Below are positions 55,823 to 64,000 of a stretch of 64,000 nucleotides of DNA, piece after piece; the stretch's first letter is position 1, and each line of letters opens with the position of its first letter. Location of the stretch: assembly GCF_015706575.1 (NCBI RefSeq), contig NW_024037072.1, forward strand, positions 22,383,162 to 22,447,161. Reading direction: 5' to 3'. The notes beneath the pieces are model-generated. The model worked only from the letters and a program-made list of their open reading frames with translations, searched no databases and had not been told where the DNA came from. The position numbers and the translations under genes are program-made. This DNA comes from Patiria miniata (lineage: Eukaryota; Echinodermata; Asteroidea; Valvatida; Asterinidae).

Positions 55823-58452
55823 GGGTACACACCTGTACATCGATCCGCCAAGCTCATGAATAAAAGTTATACCCTCAAAATATTCTATATTAGAGAGTTC
55901 TGAGCGCCGTAAAATTGGGGAATTGAAGAGATATGGTAGTGAACCTCTAGCCCGGACTTGGGGCTTCCAATTCTGAGCATTTTGGATGCTATTGGGCTCG
56001 AAAGTGGCGCTATTTTGCCATGTTGTGGAGGGATCGTTTTTCAAGATGGCTACTTTTCCGCTTTGGGGAAAATAGGTGTCGTCTTCTTTGCGTGAAAATA
56101 TCTCGAAAAGTCAATGGTCAACCCACCATAAATTGAAAAGAAAATGAAAGATGACACATTGATCATCATTTTTCTGTGCAGCTTGAATACCTGTGAGAGT
56201 TTTGAGTATTTTTAAAAGAATTTTGAAGTACGGGCATTTAGCACTAGTGTCTATGGGAGTTTATTTGCAGGTATGCACCCTATAAGAATCACAAAGATGG
56301 CCGTTTCGCGCATGCGCTGTGCCGCGGCAGTGGTCTTTTCAGTGGGCGGAACCTACGGGGAGGGGGAAAAAGTGTTTTAAAGGTATCAACAAGGGTTTTT
56401 TGCCGTAACGGATGCTTCCAAATCATTAGGGAGCAGTAGGCTATCACCCGATTACAACAATTGATACTTGAAAAGGGGGGGGGGGCATTTTGAGCTTAAA
56501 AGTAGCTGGAACTCAATTTATTGTCGCTGGGGGCGCTCTACAGCTTAGCAGGGGCAAAACAATCACTATTTTCGGGCTTAATATCTACCTCGGATAATAT
56601 TTTTCTTTCATTTTTTTTTTCAAAATATTGACTTTGGAGATATTCTGCTTGTCCTGAATGCGATTTTGTGTTAAAATTTAAAAGTTGCCTGCTATTACAG
56701 GGTACACACCTGTAAATCGATCCGCCAAGCTCATGAATAAAAGTTATACCCTCAAAATATTCTATATTAGAGAGTTCTGAGCGCCGTAAAATTGGGGAAT
56801 TGAAGAGATATGGTAGTGAACCTCTAGCCCGGACTTGGGGCTTCCAATTCTGAGCATTTTGGATGCTATTGGGCTCGAAAGTGGCGCTATTTTGCCATGT
56901 TGTGGAGGGATCGTTTTTCAAGATGGCTACTTTTCCGCTTTGGGGAAAATAGGTGTCGTCTTCTTTGCGTGAAAATATCTCGAAAAGTCAATGGTCAACC
57001 CACCATAAATTGAAAAGAAAATGAAAGATGACACATTGATCATCATTTTTCTGTGCAGCTTGAATACCTGTGAGAGTTTTGAGTATTTTTAAAAGAATTT
57101 TGAAGTACGGGCATTTAGCACTAGTGTCTATGGGAGTTTATTTGCAGGTATGCACCCTATAAGAATCACAAAGATGGCCGTTTCGCGCATGCGCTGTGCC
57201 GCGGCAGTGGTCTTTTCAGTGGGCGGAACCTACGGGGAGGGGGAAAAAGTGTTTTAAAGGTATCAACAAGGGTTTTTTGCCGTAACGGATGCTTCCAAAT
57301 CATTAGGGAGCAGTAGGCTATCACCCGATTACAACAATTGATACTTGAAAAGGGGGGGGGGGGCATTTTGAGCTTAAAAGTAGCTGGAACTCAATTTATT
57401 GTCGCTGGGGGCGCTCTACAGCTTAGCAGGGGCAAAACAATCACTATTTTCGGGCTTAATATCTACCTCGGATAATATTTTTCTTTCATTTTTTTTTTCA
57501 AAATATTGACTTTGGAGATATTCTGCTTGTCCTGAATGCGATTTTGTGTTAAAATTTAAAAGTTGCCTGCTATTACAAAGAATCACAAAGATGGCCGTTT
57601 CGCGCATGCGCTGTGCCGCGGCAGTGGTCTTTTCAGTGGGCGGAACCTACGGGGAGGGGGAAAAAGTGTTTTAAAGGTATCAACAAGGGTTTTTTGCCGT
57701 AACGGATGCTTCCAAATCATTAGGGAGCAGTAGGCTATCACCCGATTACAACAATTGATACTTGAAAAGGGGGGGGGGGGCATTTTGAGCTTAAAAGTAG
57801 CTGGGACTCAATTTATTGTCGCTGGGGGCGCTCTACAGCTTAGCAGGGGCAAAACAATCACTATTTTCGGGCTTAATATCTACCTCGGATAATATTTTTC
57901 TTTCATTTTTTTTTTCAAAATATTGACTTTGGAGATATTCTGCTTGTCCTGAATGCGATTTTGTGTTAAAATTTAAAAGTTGCCTGCTATTACAGGGTAC
58001 ACACCTGTAAATCGATCCGCCAAGCTCATGAATAAAAGTTATACCCTCAAAATATTCTATATTAGAGAGTTCTGAGCGCCGTAAAATTGGGGAATTGAAG
58101 AGATATGGTAGTGAACCTCTAGCCCGGACTTGGGGCTTCCAATTCTGAGCATTTTGGATGCTATTGGGCTCGAAAGTGGCGCTATTTTGCCATGTTGTGG
58201 AGGGATCGTTTTTCAAGATGGCTACTTTTCCGCTTTGGGGAAAATAGGTGTCGTCTTCTTTGCGTGAAAATATCTCGAAAAGTCAATGGTCAACCCACCA
58301 TAAATTGAAAAGAAAATGAAAGATGACACATTGATCATCATTTTTCTGTGCAGCTTGAATACCTGTGAGAGTTTTGAGTATTTTTAAAAGAATTTTGAAG
58401 TACGGGCATTTAGCACTAGTGTCTATGGGAGTTTATTTGCAGGTATGCACCC
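55823..58452. mobile_element. Internally amplified TIR element, modules A-B-A-B-B-A
   Basis: The ends are GGGTACACACCTGTA and the inverted TGCAGGTATGCACCC, flanked by a 4-bp duplication CGGA (55819-55822 and 58453-58456). Inside, module A (about 460 bp, from GGGTACACACC to GCAGGTATGCACCC) and module B (about 416 bp, from AAGAATCACAAAGATGG to CTGCTATTACA) alternate. A occurs at about 55823, 56699 and 57994; B at about 56283, 57160 and 57578. Copies are almost identical. The minus-strand frame of 127 codons at 56538-56921 and 57833-58216 is repeated with the modules and is not a recognised protein. Confidence 0.85.
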
Positions 58453-58734
58453 CGGAGCAACAACATAGACATTTAAGGGCGCCCTCTCTTACTCCCTGAA
58501 TGCGTCAGATCCAACACGGAAAACCATCTATTTATATTTCCAGTATATCATGAGGATTGCGGTACGAAGGTTCTTCTATAATGGAATATGCCCTTGCATA
58601 GCAAGGGTCTGTGATATATGCGTGCAGATTCGGTGATTAATTGTACGAAACAAGACTGCGTCTTCTACCGCGAGATTCCATTCAGCGGGCTATGGCGTGT
58701 CAAACGTTGCAATATTCAATATTTTGCAATGATA
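58453..58734. other. No gene recognised
   Basis: A short unique spacer between the amplified TIR element and the next minisatellite. Confidence 0.4.
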
Positions 58735-59160
58735 TATGTTGGATGTTCAATATCTTTTACATTTATGTGCGATGTTCAATATAAGTGTGCGATGTTTTTC
58801 ATTATTTGCGCAATGTTTAATATATTTGTGCGATGTTTTACAATATATGTGGGATGTTCAATATGTGTGTGCGATGATTTACATTTATATGCGATTTTCA
58901 ATTTATTTGTGCGATGTTTTTGACGATATATATGTGCGATGTTTTCAATATTATGTTCGATTTTTTGCATTAAATGTGCGATGTTTTTCGATACAATAAT
59001 GTGTTGTTTTACAATATATTTGCGATATTCTCAAATATGTGAGCAATGTTTTACACATGTTTGACATTTCGAGCTATTTGTATTCGATGTTTCATCGGTA
59101 TGTTTGCATTCGATCTTTTGCAATATGCATTTGATGTTTCCCTTTTCATTCGATGTTTTG
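58735..59160. repeat. Degenerate ~20-bp minisatellite (TGTGCGATGTTT)
   Basis: About twenty diverged units of TGTGCGATGTTTNNAATAT run head to tail, with more decayed units (TTCGATGTTTCA) towards the right end. Open frames through it are artefacts of the repeat. Confidence 0.8.
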
Positions 59161-59469
59161 TTAAGAGTCAAAGTCTGGTTACTAGACCGCGAAAGTCTGA
59201 CTATTTTGCCTAAAGTCAGTGTATGAGACGTCAATGGATCGCGTAAAGTGATAAGATCCAGACCTAAACGGTAAAAACCGGAATTGTGGGTAATTCTTTA
59301 AGCATACGCAATGCGTTCATCATTGTACCCCCAGCTGTGCCTGTACTACCCATAGTGTTATGTGCATCATCTATGCATTGAGGAGTGCATGACACATGGT
59401 CTGAGCTCCAAGGCCGATGTGCACCTGTCCCGTTTAATGATCCAGTTAACTGATAATTTGTTAGCATAA
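59161..59469. other. No gene recognised
   Basis: A spacer between two tandem arrays with no exon or RNA gene visible. Confidence 0.4.
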
Positions 59470-60150
59470 GCTGATGTAAAATTGGGCAAAATTAGATGTT
59501 TATGAAACAAAATTAAATTGTAAGGGGTTAACCTTGCATATTTTTTTTAGCAAAATCGGGAAAAATCAGATGTTTCTGGAAAATTGCAGATTGTATGGGG
59601 TTAGATGTTTATGAAACATTTCAAATTGTAAGGGGTGAACATTGCATATTTTAGTGAAATTTGGCAAAGTTAGATGTTACGAAAAATTTCAAATTGAAAG
59701 GGGTTAACCTCGCATTTTTTTAAAGCGAAAATGGGAAAAAAAATCAAATGTTTCTGGAAAATTGCAGATTGTAAGGGGTTAACCTTGCTTTTTGAATAAG
59801 ATTGGGAAAAATTAGATGTTCATGAAAAAAATTCAAATTGTAAGGGGTAAACCTTGCATTTTTTTTTAGCAAAATAGGACACAATCAGATGATTCTGGAA
59901 AATTGCAGATTGTTAGGGCTTAACCTTGTATTTCTAGCAAAATTGGGCAAAAAGAAATGTTTATGAAAAATTTTAAATTGTAAGAGGTGTACCTTGTATG
60001 TTTAGTAAAATTTGGCAAAATCAGATTTGTATGAAAAATCTAAAATGGTAAGGGGTTAACCTTGCTTTTTTAGCAAAATTTGGAACATATTTTACTAAAA
60101 TTGGGCAAAATCAGATGCTTCTAAAAAATCCAGATGTAAAGTTTCCGCAA
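59470..60150. repeat. ~60-70-bp satellite, left array
   Basis: Diverged units carry AGGGGTTAACCTTGCATTTTT, AGCAAAATTGGG and CAGATGTTTCTGGAAAATTG words. Two unit subtypes (TTTCTGGAAAATTGCAG and TTTATGAAAAATTTCAA) partly alternate. It is the same satellite as 61470-63490. Confidence 0.88.
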
Positions 60151-60582
60151 AAACAGCTGTTGAAAAAGAGCCCAATGTTGAACTTAACTGAGTCTGAGGT
60201 CTATCGAGGGGACGATCCTTATTTCAACTCCCAGAGATTCGCTGACAGTCTCTATTTTTCTTTTTAAGAAAGTCCAAATAGCTGAAGAGGGAGGTGAGAA
60301 TTTATATTTGCCCAGATACAAAGAGTAGAAATCTACGCGTCTGCCTTTTGAAAATACACAATTGCGGTGTTCATTGTTGCGTAATGATCCGCCTAGCACA
60401 CGACTGTTTTGCACATTAGGCTGTGTTATGCAGCTTCTTAACAAACCAAACACACTGTGCTCATTATATCGACTTGTTTTTACCCATTAAGGTAAAGCAA
60501 ATGGACCCAGTAATCTTCCTGGCGCGTTTGCTCACCTATAAAGACAACTTTTCTCAGTTTAAGGAAAATTCTAAGGTAACGA

Positions 60583-60655
60583 AATGGCCGAGTGGTTACG
60601 ATTCGTCGTCCACGGTTAGCGGGGTCCCGGGTTCGAATCCCGCTGGTGTCTTTTT
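60583..60655 (+). repeat. tRNA(Ser/Leu)-like pseudogene or SINE head
   Basis: ATGGCCGAGTGGTTA is a Ser/Leu-type A box, and GGGTTCGAATCCCGC is a good B box/T-arm. They are followed by a TTTTT terminator at 60650-60654. The acceptor stem does not pair and no regular anticodon arm forms, so it is not called a functional tRNA. Confidence 0.6.
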
Positions 60656-60719
60656 GGTTTTTAACGTATGAGTTTAATTATTCACTATAAGAGATTTAAT
60701 TTCCCGTCGTAAAGTACCA

Positions 60720-61015
60720 ACAGTACCTTAGCTTAATCGGTAAGCACTGCTGCTGGTACTGTCCGCGAGTTCCAGGTTGGCGCCTTCGTACAGGTTCAGG
60801 GCATGTGGTCCACTCGGAGGATCAGGGCTTAGGGGCCGCCCTGTTCCTCCCTTAGCTCTTTGCTTTTACATGGTGCCTGGCCCTCCGGGGTTAAATGGAT
60901 GGATAGGGAAGGAAGTGTGTATTGGTCGGGGACGCCGAGACCCCGGAAGAGAACTAAGGGATCGGCTGGGGCATTGTTATGGCTCAGACCGATCCCTGAA
61001 AGCTTGACTAGCACA
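60720..61015 (+). repeat. GC-rich SINE-like repeat with tRNA-like head
   Basis: CCTTAGCTTAATCGGTAAGC resembles a tRNA A-box region, followed by GCGAGTTCCAGG as a weak B box and a GC-rich body (GGGGCCGCCC, GACGCCGAGACCCCGG). It is compositionally unlike the surrounding AT-rich DNA and ends before a TTTTTG stretch. Confidence 0.5.
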
Positions 61016-61469
61016 TAACTTTTTGATTTTTGTACCCTCTATATTTTATACTTTGGTTTAGTTTGATATCTACAGCTGCTCGGCAGGTCTACGGGTAGTA
61101 TCAAAATTGAAACAAAGGTGTATGCCAATCAATGAATATTTCATAATTGACTATAATCAAAACGGAGTTTCGTTTGATCAATTTGACTATCATTATATAA
61201 TGACGCGATTGCCAATTGACGTAAGAAACGCCATAAATTATACCGGGAAAGAATAAAGATGTACATTGTAATATAAATATTATTTATACATCTTTCAAAT
61301 AACGTGTCTTTAAGTGTGAGCATTCCAAACAATACAGTACTTTGCATTCAATACGAATGAGTTAATCGCAAAATATCGCAACAACAAAAGAGAAAGGAAA
61401 AAGAGAAAATTCCTTTACCCTAAAAACTGGAAAAATAATTTGTTTTAAAAAAGTCAAATGGGACACTTC

Positions 61470-63490
61470 ATGTATTGATTTAACAGTTTGCAAGGAGTTA
61501 GCCTTACATTTTAGCAAAATTGGGAAAAATCAGATGTTTCTGGAATATTGCAGCTTGTAAGGGGTTAACCTTGCATTTTTAGTAAAATTTAAATGTTTAT
61601 GAAAAATTTCAAATTGTCAGTGGTTAACCTTGCATTTTTTAGCAAAATAGGGCAAAATCAGGTGTTTATGGAAAATTTCAGATTGTAAGGGGTTACTTTT
61701 GCATTTTTAGCAAAATTGGGCAAAATCAGATTTGTATGAAAAATCAAAAATTGTTAGAGGTTAACCTTGCCAAATAAGGGCAAAATCAGATGTTTCTGGA
61801 AAATTGCAGATTAAAAGGGGTTAACCTTGCTTTTTTAAGCGAAATTGGGAAAAATCAGATGTTTCTTGAAAATTGCAGATTGTAAGGGGTTAACTTGGCA
61901 TTTTTAGCATAACTGGGCAATATCAGAGTTATATGAAAAATCTCAAATTGTAAGGTGTGAACCTTGTATTTTTATTGAAATTGGGCAAAATCAGATGTTT
62001 CTGGAAAATTGCAGATTGAAAGGGGTTAACCTTGCTTTTTTAAGCGAAATTGGGAAAAATCAAAAGTTTCTTGAAAATTGCAGATTGAAAGGGGTTAACT
62101 TGGCATTTTTAGCATAACTGGGCAATATCAGATTTATATGAAAAATCTCAAATACAAGGTGTGAACCTTGTATTTTTAGTGAAATTGGGCAAAATCAGAT
62201 CTTTCTGCAAAATTTCAGATTGTAAGGGGTTAACCTAGCTTTTTTTAGTGATATTTGGCAAAATAAGATGTGAATGTAAAATTTCAAATTGTAAGGGGTT
62301 AACCTTGCTTTTTTAGTAAAATTGGGCAAATTTAAATGTTTATGAAAAATCTCAAATTGTAAGGGGTGAACCTTGCATTTTTTAGCAAAATGGGGCAAAA
62401 TCAGGTGTTTATGGAAAATGTCAAATTGTAAGGGGTTCACCTTGCATTTTTAGCAAAATTGGGAAAAATCAGATTTGTATGATAAATCAAATATTGTAAG
62501 AGGCAAACCTTTGCCCAATTAGGGCAAAATCAGATGTTTCTGGAAAATTGCAGATTGAAAAGGGGTTAACCTTGCATTTTTAGCAAAACTGGGCAATATC
62601 AGATTTTAATGAAAAATCTCAAATTGTAAGGGGTGAACCTTGCATTTTTAGCAAAATTGGGGAAAATCAGATGTTTCTGAAAAATTTCAGATGTAAGGGG
62701 GTTAACCTTGCTTTTTTAGTAAAATTTGGCAAATTTTAATGTGCATGAAAAAATTCAAATTGTTAGGGGTTAACCTTGCATTTTTGAGCAAAATACGGCA
62801 AAACCAGGTGTTCATGAAAAATTTCAGATTGTAAAGGGTTCACCTTGCATTTTGAGCAAAATTGGGAAAAATCAGATTTGTATGAAAAATCAAAAATTGT
62901 AAGGGGTTAACCTTTGCCAAATTAGGGCAAAATCAGATGTTTCTGGAAAATTGCAGACTGAAAGGGGTTAACCTTGCATTTAAAGCAAAATTGGGCAAAA
63001 TGAGATTTTTATGAAAAATCTCAAATTGTAAGGGGTGAACCTTGCATATATTAGCAAAATTGGGCAAAATCAGATGTTTCTGAAAAAAATTCCGATGTAA
63101 GGAATTAACCTTACTTTTTTTTTAGTGAAATTTGGTAAAAATTAGATGTTTATGAAACATTTCAAATTGTAAGGGGTTAACCTTGTATTTTAGCAAAATT
63201 GGGCAAAATCAGATGTTTCTGGAAAATTTCAGATGTAAGGGATTATCCTGGCTTTTTTAGTGAAATTTGGCAAAGTTAGATGTTATGAAAAATTTCAAAT
63301 TATAAGGGGTTAACCATGCATTTTTTTAGCGAAATTGGGGGAAAAAATCTGATGTTTCTGGAAAATTGAAGACTGTAAGGGGTTAACTTTCTTTTTGAAT
63401 AAGATTGGGAAAAAATTAGATGTTTATGAAAAAATTCACATTGTAAGGGGTTAACCTTGCATTTTCCTTTTTAGCAAAATAGGGCACAAT
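61470..63490. repeat. ~60-70-bp satellite, right array
   Basis: About thirty units with starts spaced 59-70 bp (for example near 61561, 61621, 61689, 61757, 61816). All contain an AGGGGTTAACCTTGC word and an AAATCAGATGTTTCTGGAAAA or TTATGAAAAATTTCAAATTG word. It ends where the Penelope-like element begins. Spacers are not unique, so it is not CRISPR-like. Confidence 0.9.
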
Positions 63491-63500
63491 CAGATGTTAA

Positions 63501-63992
63501 GTAAGATTTGAGGCTTTGCATGGTGAAGATACTAAATAATGAAAGGTTTGCGGAAACACCATGTGCGAATAATTTCTCAACTAAGAGAATGGTTCTGAAA
63601 AGAACCAGAAGTATAAACTCGACGTTTCCGCAAACCATTCATTACTTAGTATCTTCACCATGCAAAGCCTCAAATCTTACGTATCTTCGCTCTACGGGGA
63701 GCTGGAAACCAACCAGGTTAGGTTGTATGAACGGACGTCAATTCGGCGTTCTAAACTCATCAACAACTTAACCTTCCTCAAGCGATGCCGCGACTCTAAG
63801 ATAACTCCCGCCGGTCTGCGTATCCGCGATCCCATACGCAATAATTCACTTTCTTAGAGTTTAGGCACTCTTCTGAAGATGGTCAGAGCATACTGACCGG
63901 AAAGTCGAGTGTATACCTCTGGTTCTTTTCAGAACCATTCTCTTAGTTGAGAAATTATTCGCACATGGTGTTTCCGCAAACCTTTCATTATT
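63501..63992 (+). mobile_element. Penelope-like foldback element with short ORF and hammerhead-like motif
   Basis: Two nested inverted repeats are present: 63501-63557 with 63624-63680 (57 bp), and 63535-63606 with 63921-63992 (72 bp, nearly perfect). Between the outer arms lies an open frame, 63660-63857, with LINNLTFLKRCRDSKITPAGLRI. It resembles the FLxxC...PxGLRI motif near the N-terminus of Penelope-like element proteins. A hammerhead-ribozyme-like segment follows at 63866-63911. No reverse transcriptase or GIY-YIG domain is in the window. The right edge nearly coincides with the window end, so completeness is uncertain. Confidence 0.65.
63866..63911 (+). ncRNA. Hammerhead-ribozyme-like motif, stem III collapsed
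   Basis: CACTC (63866-63870) can pair with GAGTG (63907-63911) as stem I. CTGAAGA (63873-63879) fits the CUGANGA core. GGTCAG/CTGACC (63881-63886 with 63893-63898) closes an AGCATA loop as stem II, and GAAA follows at 63900-63903. GTC, a valid cleavage triplet, lies directly before the 3' strand of stem I. Stem III is reduced to at most one pair, so self-cleavage is doubtful. Hammerheads are known in terminal repeats of Penelope-like elements. Confidence 0.45.
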
Positions 63993-64000
63993 TACAATCA

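Larger units (their letters stand above)
60151..61469. other. Insert separating two halves of the satellite
   Basis: It holds an unrecognised minus-strand frame at 60184-60453 (89 codons) and two tRNA-like repeats (60583-60655 and 60720-61015). The rest is AT-rich without a recognised gene. Confidence 0.5.

Noticed and set aside
56538..58216. Repeated 127-codon minus-strand frame as a gene
   Set aside because: It is carried by the A and B modules of the TIR element, shares no motif with any protein I know, and duplicates exactly with the DNA.
60583..60655. Functional tRNA-Ser or tRNA-Leu gene
   Set aside because: A and B boxes are good, but the acceptor stem does not pair and no regular anticodon arm forms; a SINE head or pseudogene is more likely.
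61470..63490. Regularly spaced repeats as a CRISPR array
   Set aside because: The supposed spacers are themselves repeated satellite sequence; the whole 60-70 bp unit recurs.

Overview
The window looks like eukaryotic, animal nuclear DNA. Genes are split by GT-AG introns, and most of the sequence is intron and repeat. The two recognisable gene types are a class C (metabotropic-glutamate-like) GPCR and CYP2-family cytochromes P450. Tandem P450 copies, short P450 introns and many small TIR elements, tRNA-headed repeats, LINE and BEL/Pao remnants suggest an invertebrate deuterostome. Amphioxus is my best guess from protein style; a hemichordate or echinoderm is not excluded. No bacterial, phage or CRISPR features are present.

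Layout: all recognised genes lie on the minus strand. (1) 1-3190 is the start of one copy of a segmental duplication. It holds the first coding exon of GPCR copy A (its other exons lie off the left edge), its upstream DNA, and a 96-bp orphan fragment of a P450 last exon. (2) 6001-23781 is a GPCR gene (copy B) that I could assemble completely: five exons, all phase 0, 835 codons plus stop. Its two ~7-kb introns hold an inverted pair of a 2.27-kb hAT-type element and an inverted pair of a minisatellite-bearing element. (3) 22836-26347 is the second copy of the segmental duplication. (4) 26252-29748, 35589-39025 and 43297-46895 are three tandem, apparently intact CYP2-like genes. Each has five exons of identical lengths (203, 146, 814, 158, 185 bp) and encodes 501 aa. 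They sit in duplicated blocks that include several kb of flanking DNA, so younger insertions (a TTA-flanked MITE, a LINE, TIR elements) can be dated against paralogous empty sites. (5) 50.5-55.8 kb has no intact gene, but holds fragments of two RecQ-like helicases and a decayed BEL/Pao RNase H. (6) 55.8-64 kb is repeat-dominated: an internally amplified TIR element, minisatellites, a long ~60-70-bp satellite split by tRNA-like repeats, and a Penelope-like foldback element with a hammerhead-like motif.

Functionally, the P450s are predicted ER-anchored haem monooxygenases and the GPCR a plasma-membrane receptor of the mGluR type whose amino-acid pocket looks altered. Nothing in the sequence links the two beyond their shared strand and shared duplication. 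The most unusual material is architectural: a duplication breakpoint inside a P450 exon, nested inverted repeats around GPCR exons, and self-amplified non-autonomous elements. I did not find a clear novel multi-gene system.
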